A DNA stretch of 8,369 nucleotides from an uncultured Desulfobacterium sp. (GTDB lineage Bacteria; Desulfobacterota; Desulfobacteria; Desulfobacterales; Desulfobacteraceae), in contig CAKZLA010000011.1 of assembly GCA_937124525.1 (NCBI GenBank), positions 1 through 8,369 on the forward strand, in the 5' to 3' direction. Below, piece after piece: positions 1-7,323 of the stretch. Below the pieces are notes generated by a model, which worked only from the letters and a program-made list of their open reading frames with translations, was not told the DNA's origin and ran no database searches. Made by a program: the position numbers and the translations under genes. Positions within the stretch are counted from its first letter, which is position 1; every line of letters begins with the position of its first letter.

Positions 1-67
1 ACGCGAATATGGGGCACTGGCCAAACATTTACATTACCAACCCGAATATTTACAAAGGAATATAAAA
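1..67 (+). other. Leader or end of an unseen upstream gene, with the trpD ribosome binding site
   Basis: This short stretch precedes trpD. Only one forward frame closes here: a frame entering at base 3 reaches TAA at 63-65 and ends in ...NPNIYKGI. That does not resemble the C-terminus of TrpG or TrpE that I would expect in a trp operon. The other two forward frames run open into trpD, so an upstream gene cannot be excluded or identified. AAGGA at 55-59 is a good Shine-Dalgarno sequence, 8 bases before the trpD ATG. No convincing promoter is visible in so little sequence. Confidence 0.3.
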
Positions 68-1087
68 ATGACCTTTACCGACCACCTCAACACCATCATC
101 CGGGGCGAAAACCTGAGCCACGAGAACATGGCTGCCATGATGGGGGATATTTTCTCCGGCAATATTACCAGCGCCCAGAGCGGCGCATTCATGGCAGCCC
201 TTGCCACCAAGGGAGAAACCTTTGAAGAACTGGCAGGAGCTGCCCAGGCCATGCGTCGAAAGGCCACCCGCATCCAGACCATGACCCAGCAGGTGGTGGA
301 CACCTGCGGTACCGGTGGGGATGCGTCCGGCACCTTTAATGTTTCCACCACCACGGCCTTTGTGGTGGCAGGGTGCGGCATTTGTGTTGCCAAACACGGC
401 AACCGCAGTATCTCCAGTAAATGCGGCAGTGCCGATGTGCTTGAAGCCCTGGGGGTGAACCTCAACACCGATCCAGAAGTGGTTGAAGAGGCTGTGAACG
501 ACATTGGCATTGGGTTTCTTTTTGCCCCGAAATTTCACAGTGCCATGCGCCATGCAGCCCAGGCCAGAAAAGAGGTGGGTATTAAGAGCATTTTTAACAT
601 GCTGGGACCCTTGACCAATCCGGCAGCCACCCGGCACCAGCTTTTGGGGGTATTTGCCCCCCAGCTAACAGAGATGTTTGCCCAGGCATTAAAATTGTTG
701 GGAACAAAAAGAGCCCTGGTGGTCCACGGCCATGACGGCATGGATGAGATCACCGTGTGTGCCCCCACCCGGGTGTCCGAACTCAATGACGGGATGGTCC
801 GCACCTATGATATTGATCCTTTGGAATTTTTCCCAGACTATGCCGATGCCCAGGAGATCAAAGGCGGTGATGTCAGCACCAATGCCGCCATCACCCTTTC
901 TGTTCTCAAGGGAGACAAGGGCCCCAAACGAAATATTGTTTTGATTAACTCTGCGGCGGCCCTGCTGGCCGCCAATGATGTAGATAATTTAAAACAGGGG
1001 ATTGAAAAGGCCAAACAGGCCCTGGACTCAGGAAAGGCCCTGGAAAAACTGGAAGCCCTGGCTAAATTTACACAGGAGAATGCATAG
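68..1087 (+). CDS. trpD: Anthranilate phosphoribosyltransferase (TrpD)
   Basis: This cytoplasmic enzyme transfers the phosphoribosyl group of PRPP to anthranilate, the second dedicated step of tryptophan synthesis. The 339 residues match the usual single-domain TrpD length of about 330-345. A helical N-terminal domain covers roughly residues 1-70. The PRPP-binding glycine-rich loop DTCGTGGD is at 78-85 and KHGNRS at 109-114. The anthranilate-site stretch RKEVGIKSIFNMLGPLTNP spans 168-185, and HGHDGMDEI at 220-228 carries the metal-binding Asp-Glu pair D226/E227. The ATG is preceded by AAGGA at a spacing of 8, and the N-terminus aligns with the family, so the start is secure. It is not fused to a TrpG glutaminase domain inside the window, although its frame is open to the window edge with no earlier start codon. 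The TAG stop is one base from the trpCF start, so the two genes form an operon and are probably translationally coupled. Confidence 0.97.
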   Translation: MTFTDHLNTIIRGENLSHENMAAMMGDIFSGNITSAQSGAFMAALATKGETFEELAGAAQAMRRKATRIQTMTQQVVDTCGTGGDASGTFNVSTTTAFVVAGCGICVAKHGNRSISSKCGSADVLEALGVNLNTDPEVVEEAVNDIGIGFLFAPKFHSAMRHAAQARKEVGIKSIFNMLGPLTNPAATRHQLLGVFAPQLTEMFAQALKLLGTKRALVVHGHDGMDEITVCAPTRVSELNDGMVRTYDIDPLEFFPDYADAQEIKGGDVSTNAAITLSVLKGDKGPKRNIVLINSAAALLAANDVDNLKQGIEKAKQALDSGKALEKLEALAKFTQENA

Positions 1088-1088
1088 G
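1074..1088 (+). promoter_or_regulatory. Ribosome binding site that sets the trpCF start
   Basis: AGGAG at 1074-1078 lies inside the last codons of trpD, 10 bases before ATG 1089. The in-frame ATG at 1080 is only one base from this motif, too close to be used. The in-frame ATG at 1002 would add 29 residues that merely retranslate the trpD end and have no counterpart in TrpC. The start at 1089 is therefore preferred. Confidence 0.7.
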
Positions 1089-2552
1089 ATGGCACCCAAG
1101 GGTTTTTTAAAAACCGTCATTGCAGAAAAAAAGAAAGATATTGCCCGGGCCATGGCCCAGTGTTCCCTGAGCACGCTGAGAAGGGATGCCGAAGGGGTAC
1201 ACCATGGGGCAAGTTTTCTGTCCGCCATGGAAAACAGTGGTCCGGGCCGGGCCGGTATCATTGCTGAAATCAAAAAAGCATCCCCTTCCAAAGGGGATAT
1301 CCGTGTGGATCTTGATCCGGGTCCCTATGCTGAAAAATACACCCGGGCCGGGGCTGCTGCCATTTCCATTCTCACCGAAGAGCATTTTTTCAAGGGCAGT
1401 CTCAACGACCTTATAACGGTGCGTAAGGCCACGGATCTTCCCATATTGAGAAAAGATTTCACCATTTCCGATTATCAAATATATGAAGCGGCTACTGCCG
1501 GGGCTAATTCCATTTTGCTCATCGTCTCCATCCTTTCCAAGCAGCAATTGCAGGAATATGTATTGCTCACCCGGGAGCTTGGCATGGAACCCCTGGTGGA
1601 GATTCACTCGGAATGGGAACTTGAAAATGCCCTGTATGCCGATGCAAAGATCATCGGGATCAACAACCGAAACCTGGAAACCCTTAAAACAGACACCACG
1701 GTGGCGGCCCGGGTGGTTCCATTTTTTACAGCGGACCAAATTCCGGTGGCGGCCAGCGGCGTTTCCGGCCCGGCAGATATCCAGAAAGGAATGGATGCAG
1801 GACTCTTTAATTTCCTGGTTGGGGAGAGCATTGTCCGGGCCGATGACACGGAAAAGTTTATCCAGGATCTGATTTCAACTGGGGGCAAATCCACTGACAA
1901 TACGCCCCATTCTCCCCTTGTCAAGGTGTGCGGGCTCACCAGGCCCGATGAAGCCGTGGCATGTGCAAAGCTTGGGGCCAACGCCATTGGGCTTATCTTT
2001 TATCCCAAAAGTCCACGGAATGTTACCACAGCCCAGGCCACAGAGATCTGCCAGGCACTGCCCGACAGCATTATAACAACCGGTGTATTCGTGGATGCCT
2101 CCGTTGAGTTTATTATGGAGCAGGTAAAGGCCTGCGGTCTCAAGGCGGCACAGCTCCACGGCAACGAACCTCCAAAGATGGTGGAGAATCTGAAAAACCA
2201 GGGATTAATGGTGTTCAAGGCTCTGTTTGCAGGAAAAGAGCCCCACATTGACAAAGCAGATCAATATGGGGCAGCATCGGCCATTCTGGTGGAATACGGC
2301 AAGGGCCCCCTTCCCGGAGGGAATGCTGAAACCTGGGATTGGGGCTGTGCAAAGGAAACCGGAGAAAAGCAAAAGTTAATCATTGCCGGGGGCATTACAC
2401 CGGAAAATGTGGCCGACGTCATCGCCTCCACATCCCCCTGGGCTGTGGATGTCAGTTCCGGGGTGGAAAGCGTGCCGGGCCGCAAGGATCTGGATCGGGT
2501 CAAGGGGCTGATACACGCGGTGAAAAACAGCTCGTCTAACCCAAGCCGATAA
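1089..2552 (+). CDS. trpCF: Bifunctional indole-3-glycerol phosphate synthase / phosphoribosylanthranilate isomerase (TrpC-TrpF fusion)
   Basis: This 487-residue cytoplasmic enzyme joins two TIM barrels in the TrpC-then-TrpF order also found in E. coli. The TrpF half isomerises phosphoribosyl anthranilate; the TrpC half decarboxylates and cyclises the product to indole-3-glycerol phosphate. TrpC covers about 1-262: AEIKKASPSKG (59-69) has E60 and catalytic K62, TEEHFFKGS is at 96-104, LRKDF gives K122, LVEIH gives E171, INNRNL gives N192 and R194, and SGVSG starts at S223. After a short linker, TrpF covers about 277-480: VKVCGLTR holds the catalytic base C281, followed by GLIFYPKSPRNV (301-312), VFVD (333-336), AQLHG (354-358), AGGITPENV (433-441) and VDVSSGVES (453-461). 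Oddity: where the family usually has the general-acid Asp, followed by a GGTG/GGSG loop, this protein reads LVEYGKGPLPGGN, with Glu at 402. It follows trpD by one base. No trpB or trpA comes after it, so those genes lie elsewhere. Confidence 0.96.
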   Translation: MAPKGFLKTVIAEKKKDIARAMAQCSLSTLRRDAEGVHHGASFLSAMENSGPGRAGIIAEIKKASPSKGDIRVDLDPGPYAEKYTRAGAAAISILTEEHFFKGSLNDLITVRKATDLPILRKDFTISDYQIYEAATAGANSILLIVSILSKQQLQEYVLLTRELGMEPLVEIHSEWELENALYADAKIIGINNRNLETLKTDTTVAARVVPFFTADQIPVAASGVSGPADIQKGMDAGLFNFLVGESIVRADDTEKFIQDLISTGGKSTDNTPHSPLVKVCGLTRPDEAVACAKLGANAIGLIFYPKSPRNVTTAQATEICQALPDSIITTGVFVDASVEFIMEQVKACGLKAAQLHGNEPPKMVENLKNQGLMVFKALFAGKEPHIDKADQYGAASAILVEYGKGPLPGGNAETWDWGCAKETGEKQKLIIAGGITPENVADVIASTSPWAVDVSSGVESVPGRKDLDRVKGLIHAVKNSSSNPSR

Positions 2553-2564
2553 GCCAATATTGAC

Positions 2565-2692
2565 GGGCGCATTCCCATTCTCCCGGTTGGAGGCTTCATT
2601 AGCGATGGGGGTCAGGCTCGTCCTGACCCCGTTTGCCTAAAAATCAGATCCATAAAATGCTATGATGATGCCTGGAAAATGGGAATGCGCCC
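2565..2692. repeat. 128-bp unit bounded by 15-bp perfect inverted repeats
   Basis: GGGCGCATTCCCATT at 2565-2579 is the exact reverse complement of 2678-2692. The arms enclose 98 bases that contain a separate strong hairpin (2608-2630). TTGAC occurs directly left of the left arm (2560-2564) and again three bases right of the right arm (2696-2700), which is suggestive but not a clean target duplication. The unit fills most of the gap between the convergent trpCF and LysM genes and has no coding capacity. It could be a miniature inverted-repeat element, a REP-like palindromic element, or simply a complex bidirectional terminator. Copy number elsewhere in the genome would decide. Confidence 0.5.
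2608..2630 (+). terminator. Hairpin after trpCF, probable end of the trp transcript
   Basis: GGGGTCAGG (2608-2616) pairs perfectly with CCTGACCCC (2622-2630) around the five-base loop CTCGT. The GC-rich stem lies 55 bases beyond the trpCF stop. It is followed by GTTTGCCTAAAA rather than a clear T-run, so intrinsic termination may be weak or the hairpin may mainly stabilise the 3' end of the mRNA. The GGGGTCA/TGACCCC signature also recalls REP-type palindromes, and another TGACCCC follows at 2697-2703. Confidence 0.4.
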
Positions 2693-2712
2693 ATCTTGAC
2701 CCCAGCATCATC
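2664..2712 (-). terminator. Branched hairpin immediately after the LysM gene
   Basis: GATGATGC (2664-2671) pairs with GCATCATC (2705-2712), and the stem extends past one bulged C with TGG (2673-2675) against CCA (2702-2704). Inside it, ATGGG (2679-2683) pairs with CCCAT (2690-2694). On the minus strand the stem begins two bases after the LysM stop and is followed by ATAGCATTTTAT, a short T-containing tail. This fits a Rho-independent terminator for the minus-strand gene. Its inner part shares bases with the right arm of the 15-bp inverted repeat, so the two folds are mutually exclusive. Confidence 0.45.
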
Positions 2713-2714
2713 TG

Positions 2715-3551
2715 TTATTTCACAATCAGTTTATCCCCGGGATAGATGGTGGGTTGCTTTGAAAAATGATTAAGTTTATTGATATTCGCCACCGTGGTCC
2801 CGTATTTTTTACTGATGCTGTAAAAGGTTTCCCCTTTTTGAACCACATGATACACCCGTGAAGGGGTTGCTTTTTTAACAATTTGGGGGACCGTTTTTTT
2901 CAAAGCAGTTTTTTTAGCACTGTTCTGGGACGTGGTAATTTTTGCAGGGGATTTAACATGCGACACCGGGGCCGTACCAGCTGATTTTTTGGCAGTTTTT
3001 ACAGAAGATGACTGAGCCTGGGATACCTGTGAGTAAGAAGACTTCCCTGCCCGGCTTGACTCCAGATTCTTAATGCGGTTCAGCACATCTGCCATCTGAA
3101 CCTCCAGCTTGTCCATATTGTCTGTAATAATACCGAATTTGGTGGACACTGCGTTCTCCACCCGATCTAACCTTCCCGTGAACAGATCCAAATCTGTTCC
3201 CGGGGCCGGGGAACCTGTCTGAACAGTGGATATTTTTTCTGAGATTTCACCCAAGCTTGCTTCAAGCTGCCCCAAGCGTTGTTCCAGCAGAGAAATCATG
3301 GCAGCACTGTTGGCTGCAGGGGGACTGGACGTCTCTGACATGGGCGTTGGGGTCTGGGTACCCAGATTAAAGATAATCATCACCACCACCAGAAGGATGA
3401 TGACGCCCCCCCCCAGAGCAATGAGCTTAATGGTGCTGATCCCAGAGGTACGTTGTTTGGAATATCGCACATTCCCAGACCGGGGAGTGTCATCCACACC
3501 CTTTTGCTCTATGCGGAACCGGTCGTCAAAGGAGGATTGTTCTTGGTTCAA
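2715..3551 (-). CDS. Membrane-anchored LysM-domain protein with coiled coil
   Basis: A 278-residue protein that probably binds peptidoglycan from the outer face of the inner membrane. A charged N-terminal tail of about 40 residues comes first, then a Gly-rich and then strongly hydrophobic single membrane helix at about 43-62, a Pro/Ser/Thr stretch, and a helical region at about 84-165 with coiled-coil-like spacing (MISLLEQRLGQLEASLGEI). A Lys/Ser/Ala/Thr-rich low-complexity linker follows at about 170-230, then one LysM domain at 233-278 (YHVVQKGETFYSISKKYGTT ... IYPGDKLIVK). The inferred topology is N-terminus inside with the LysM in the periplasm. The start is TTG; the next in-frame Met is residue 58, inside the membrane helix, and an in-frame stop lies 11 codons upstream. 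The gene stands alone, divergent from the kinase and convergent with trpCF. The LysM fold is clear, but the cellular role is not; I do not recognise a named family member. Confidence 0.9.
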   Translation of the reverse strand: MNQEQSSFDDRFRIEQKGVDDTPRSGNVRYSKQRTSGISTIKLIALGGGVIILLVVVMIIFNLGTQTPTPMSETSSPPAANSAAMISLLEQRLGQLEASLGEISEKISTVQTGSPAPGTDLDLFTGRLDRVENAVSTKFGIITDNMDKLEVQMADVLNRIKNLESSRAGKSSYSQVSQAQSSSVKTAKKSAGTAPVSHVKSPAKITTSQNSAKKTALKKTVPQIVKKATPSRVYHVVQKGETFYSISKKYGTTVANINKLNHFSKQPTIYPGDKLIVK

Positions 3552-3563
3552 TTCAGCTCTCCT
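3552..3563 (-). promoter_or_regulatory. Ribosome binding site supporting the TTG start of the LysM gene
   Basis: On the minus strand AGGAG (3563-3559) sits seven bases before TTG (3551-3549). No ATG or GTG occurs between the upstream in-frame stop (3584-3582) and this point, so the Shine-Dalgarno sequence settles TTG as the start. Confidence 0.75.
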
Positions 3564-3750
3564 GTTTTTTAAATTTTTTGGTTATCATTGTGAAGACACT
3601 TCAATATTATTGTTTAAAATCAAAGGCCCCATACTTTATTGACATTTCGGCATTAACTTGTCAACTATGTAAAAAAACAAAGCTTGATTTATTGTAAAGA
3701 CTGCATTATTTATTTGGGAATTAATAATCGTCAACGCAATCCGGGGAAAA
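3564..3750. promoter_or_regulatory. AT-rich divergent promoter region between the LysM and kinase genes
   Basis: This gap carries no gene and is markedly AT-rich. A perfect TTGACA lies at 3639-3644 on the plus strand, and another on the minus strand at 3664-3659. Together they form an inverted pair with 14 bases between. Either could be a sigma-70 -35 box for outward transcription, but the matching -10 boxes are poor: AACTAT for the plus strand at an 18-base gap, and only weak candidates for the minus strand. The pair might instead be an operator. The kinase start at 3751 has only a weak GGGGA at 3743-3747 as a ribosome binding site. Confidence 0.35.
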
Positions 3751-6700
3751 ATGCCAATTAGTATCGTTAATTTGTTGAAGCCGGGTAATCTTAAAATATC
3801 CCATTACCTGACTCTTTTCATGGCGATCTGCATTTTTGTCAATGTTATTTTTACCATAGCATTTTACAAAGCAGCATCAAAGCAGGCCATGAATGATATT
3901 ACCCAACGCCTCACCGACACCGTCGCCATTGCTGCCCAGGGCCTTGACGGGGATCTCCACGCCTACATTGCCGAAACAAAGGACCAAGGGTCTTTTACAT
4001 ATAACACCTTTAGAACCACACTACAAAACATTAAACAAATCTCTTCGGACATCCATTTTGTTTACACCATGGAAAAAGCGCCCAAGGGGGACATCTTTTT
4101 TGTGGTGGATGCGGAATCCGACCCGACCCAGATGGCCCAACTGGGAGAACGTTACGCCGATGCCAGTGAATTTTTAAGAGATCATTTTGACCGATTAGAA
4201 GGCCCTGTGGTGGAATCATCCTTTTACACAGATCATTGGGGGAACTGGCTTTCAGGATATGCGCCCTTTTATACCCGTACGGGTAAAAGGGCCGGTGTTC
4301 TGGGAATTGATATCTCCGCCAAAACAATTATACAATACCAGAATAAACTCTTATTTATTGCACTTTCTATTCTCTTTATTTCCATTCCCCTTATGCTGCT
4401 TTTGTCCATATATTTTGGACGTAGAATCGGAACCCCCATTAATGCCATGAGAATCGGAGCCGAGGAGATCACCGGGGGTAATCTTGATATTCAGTTGGAA
4501 AAACCGCCCTTTAAGGAGCTTGCCTCCCTTGTCAATTCTCTGAATCACATGACGATTTTCCTGAAAAAAGAGCAGCGGCAACTCAAAGAAATGGCCTTGA
4601 AATACCGGAATATTTTTGACAATGCAAGCGAGGGTATTTTTCAGACCACCCCGGCAGGCGAATTGATCACGGCCAATGCCGCCATGATTAAGATGTTGGG
4701 ATATAACACCTTTGATGAATTCCAGCAGGAGATCAACAACAAAATCCACCGAGTTTATGGAAATGAGCAGGACCGGAAAAAAATTCTGTGTGAACTTAAG
4801 GAGAAAGGAGAGATAAATTCCCTGAGTGTCCAGGCCAGGCACAGGAGTGGCTCCCTTTTTTGGGTGGAGCTCAATGCTCATATCCAAGATTATCAGGAAA
4901 ATGAGCATACAATCATCGAAGGAACTCTCAAAGACATCTCCTCCCGATTGGAAAAAGAGGAGGCCCAGCGTCAACAAAAGGTGGCCGAAGCCGCATCCCT
5001 GGCCAAAAGCAAATTTCTGGCAAACATGAGCCATGAAATCCGAACCCCTTTAAATGCCGTCATAGGATTAACAGATCTGGTGGCCAGAACCGACATGACA
5101 CCAAATCAGCAGGGATATCTTCGCAAAATAAAGATAGCCTCCAAGACCCTGCTTTCGGTGATCAATGATATTCTGGATTTCTCAAAAATTGAGGCTGGCC
5201 GCCTGACCCTGGAAAAAACAAATTTTTCCCTCCACGAGGTCATGGCCAATCTGGCGGAAATGTTTGCCCATAAGGCCCATGAAAAAGAACTGGAATTGAT
5301 CATCCACATTGATGAAACAACCCCTGGTGCCCTGGTGGGGGATCCGGTGCGGTTGGGGCAGATTCTCATTAATCTTGTGGGTAATGCCATTAAATTCACG
5401 GAAAAAGGCGAAATTGTGATCCATGTGGCACCCATGGAAAAAAACGCTTCTTCTCAGGATACCATCCATCTTGGTTTTTCTGTTTCTGATACGGGTATCG
5501 GTATTCCTGAAGATCGTATTAACCGGTTATTTCAATCCTTTTCCCAGGCTGATGACTCCACCACCCGGGAATATGGAGGCACCGGGCTGGGGCTTGCCAT
5601 CTGCCGCAAGCTGACCCGGCTCATGGGCGGGGACATCACCATAACAAGTAAACCCGGCAAGGGAAGTTCCTTTTCCTTTACCATCGGCCTGGAGCGTCAG
5701 CCGGAAAAAAATCAGATTACCATGATCCCCCCCCGGGATCTCCGGGGACTTCGGGTTCTTATTGTGGATGACAACCACACGGCCCTTGAAATTCTTTCCT
5801 CTGCCATTCGCTCATTTAAAATGGAGGCCCAAACGGTATCTTCGGGAAAAGAGGCCATTGAAATTTTGAAAAAAACCCACCAACCCTTCGACCTTGTGCT
5901 CATGGACTGGAAAATGCCTCAACTCAATGGCATTGAAACTGCCCGGCATATTAAATCCCATCTACAACTGGAACGGGTTCCCATTATCTGCATGGTTTCA
6001 GCCCATGGCAGGGAAGACCTGATTCAGTATTCTGAAAAACGTTTCCTGGATGCCTTTTTGCACAAACCGGTGAATTTCTCATTGCTCTTTGACACCATCA
6101 TGGAACTGTTTGGCCGTCACGACTATGTGGTGGGAACCTCCCCCATTCAGAAGATGAAAATACCGGCAAAAGAACACTCCCAATTAAAAGGGAAAAAGAT
6201 ATTATTGGTGGAAGACAATGAAATCAACCAGGAGATAGCCCAGGAATGGCTCCGCACCGCCGGGATGGACGTCATGCTGGCCAATAATGGTAAAGAGGCC
6301 CTGGACTGTCTGGAAGACCACTGTCCCCATGGTGTGCTCATGGATATTCAGATGCCGCTGATGGACGGATTTGAAGCCACTCGGCAAATTCGGGCCCAGT
6401 CCAGATTTAAAGATCTACCTGTCATTGCCATGACAGCCCATGCCATGAAAGGGGACCGGGAGCGATGTATTGCTGCTGGTATGAACGATCATATTGCCAA
6501 ACCCATTGACCCTGAAAAACTCTTTTCCACCCTGGACAAATGGCTGGCCGGAAAAAACGTAGATATCACCCTGGCCCCCCCCCATGAAGAGTTTTTTGTC
6601 CACCAGCACGCATCTTTTCCCCAGGAAGCCACATCGTCTCTGTCCACTGAACAGAAAAATGAAAAAATTCAAAAAAACCAGCCATTGGACATACCGGGCA

Positions 6701-7323
6701 TTGATACCCACATCGGCCTTTCCCAGGTGAACCAAAACCAGGCCTTGTACCAGAAACTCATCAATACCTTTGCCAGGGATTTTTCCAATGCGGGTGAAAA
6801 GATCCACCAATTCATTGAAAAAAATGAGCTGGAATCCGCACAACGAATGGCCCATTCCATCAAAGGGGTGGGGGCCAACATTGGTGCGAAAATCTTATCT
6901 TCCCGGGCAGCAGCCCTGGAGATGGCCCTTGCCGACCCTGGCCGGGAAATTGACAAACAAATATGGGATGACTTTTCCATGGAGATGACCCGGGTATTTA
7001 ATGGAATAAACAGGTATTTATCCACCAAGCCCCCCCCATTCCCGGAAAAGACCCCGGCCCCTCCGGTGGTACTCACCGACCAGGAACGGACAGATCTGCT
7101 ATCCACCCTTAGAACCGTCACAGACCTTCTGGATGAAGATTTAAACAGTGCCCGCACCCTTCTTGACTCTGTACTGCCGCAACTGGAAGCTCTGCTTGGG
7201 AAAACCCGTGTCTTTTCAATCTTGGAGGATCTGGAGAACTTTGACATTGACGGTGCCCAGGAGCAATTAACAAATATCGATACTTCCATACCCTCAGAAT
7301 CAGAAGAGGAAGCCCATGCCTGA
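3751..7323 (+). CDS. Hybrid sensor histidine kinase (sensor-HAMP-PAS-HisKA-HATPase-REC-REC-HPt)
   Basis: A 1190-residue inner-membrane phosphorelay kinase of BarA-like layout. Membrane helices at about 17-38 and 200-222 flank an extracytoplasmic sensor (39-199). Its [32 protein letters not shown] and GVLGIDISA segments look like a Cache-type ligand-binding domain. HAMP covers about 222-275 and PAS about 285-400. HisKA has H428 in [18 protein letters not shown]. The ATPase has the N-box [12 protein letters not shown] (539-550), the G1 box SDTGIGIP (579-586) and the G2 box GGTGLGLAI (609-617). REC1 has D673/D674, D719, S750 and K772; REC2 has E821/D822, D865, T895 and K917; both keep the phosphorylation set. 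HPt has H1035 in AHSIKG. A Pro-rich linker (1094-1106) and an acidic helical tail (to 1190) follow; the tail resembles extensions after HPt in other hybrids, but I cannot name it. It overlaps the next gene by 8 bases, which points to that REC-GGDEF protein as the phosphate receiver. The ligand is unknown. Confidence 0.95.
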   Translation: MPISIVNLLKPGNLKISHYLTLFMAICIFVNVIFTIAFYKAASKQAMNDITQRLTDTVAIAAQGLDGDLHAYIAETKDQGSFTYNTFRTTLQNIKQISSDIHFVYTMEKAPKGDIFFVVDAESDPTQMAQLGERYADASEFLRDHFDRLEGPVVESSFYTDHWGNWLSGYAPFYTRTGKRAGVLGIDISAKTIIQYQNKLLFIALSILFISIPLMLLLSIYFGRRIGTPINAMRIGAEEITGGNLDIQLEKPPFKELASLVNSLNHMTIFLKKEQRQLKEMALKYRNIFDNASEGIFQTTPAGELITANAAMIKMLGYNTFDEFQQEINNKIHRVYGNEQDRKKILCELKEKGEINSLSVQARHRSGSLFWVELNAHIQDYQENEHTIIEGTLKDISSRLEKEEAQRQQKVAEAASLAKSKFLANMSHEIRTPLNAVIGLTDLVARTDMTPNQQGYLRKIKIASKTLLSVINDILDFSKIEAGRLTLEKTNFSLHEVMANLAEMFAHKAHEKELELIIHIDETTPGALVGDPVRLGQILINLVGNAIKFTEKGEIVIHVAPMEKNASSQDTIHLGFSVSDTGIGIPEDRINRLFQSFSQADDSTTREYGGTGLGLAICRKLTRLMGGDITITSKPGKGSSFSFTIGLERQPEKNQITMIPPRDLRGLRVLIVDDNHTALEILSSAIRSFKMEAQTVSSGKEAIEILKKTHQPFDLVLMDWKMPQLNGIETARHIKSHLQLERVPIICMVSAHGREDLIQYSEKRFLDAFLHKPVNFSLLFDTIMELFGRHDYVVGTSPIQKMKIPAKEHSQLKGKKILLVEDNEINQEIAQEWLRTAGMDVMLANNGKEALDCLEDHCPHGVLMDIQMPLMDGFEATRQIRAQSRFKDLPVIAMTAHAMKGDRERCIAAGMNDHIAKPIDPEKLFSTLDKWLAGKNVDITLAPPHEEFFVHQHASFPQEATSSLSTEQKNEKIQKNQPLDIPGIDTHIGLSQVNQNQALYQKLINTFARDFSNAGEKIHQFIEKNELESAQRMAHSIKGVGANIGAKILSSRAAALEMALADPGREIDKQIWDDFSMEMTRVFNGINRYLSTKPPPFPEKTPAPPVVLTDQERTDLLSTLRTVTDLLDEDLNSARTLLDSVLPQLEALLGKTRVFSILEDLENFDIDGAQEQLTNIDTSIPSESEEEAHA
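7305..7323 (+). promoter_or_regulatory. Coupled stop/start and ribosome binding site between kinase and cyclase
   Basis: AGAGGA at 7305-7310 lies five bases before ATG 7316, and the kinase TGA is at 7321-7323. The eight-base overlap with the binding site inside the kinase gene points to translational coupling, so the kinase and its response regulator would be made at linked levels. Confidence 0.75.

Noticed and set aside
9..65. Short frame with one Trp codon before trpD as a trp leader peptide
   Set aside because: It has a single Trp codon, no visible attenuator hairpins, and it ends two bases before the trpD ATG, leaving no room for attenuation.
50..637. Long minus-strand open frame opposite trpD, and similar frames opposite trpCF and the kinase
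   Set aside because: They mirror the codon structure of well-identified plus-strand genes, have no recognisable motifs and lack good ribosome binding sites.
1002..1088. In-frame ATG at 1002 as the start of trpCF
   Set aside because: It would overlap trpD by 86 bases and add residues with no TrpC similarity, without a ribosome binding site; ATG 1089 has AGGAG upstream and aligns with the family.
3226..3642. 138-residue plus-strand open frame opposite the LysM gene
   Set aside because: It is antisense to a clear LysM/coiled-coil coding region and shows no domain; the open frame arises from the codon bias of the real gene.
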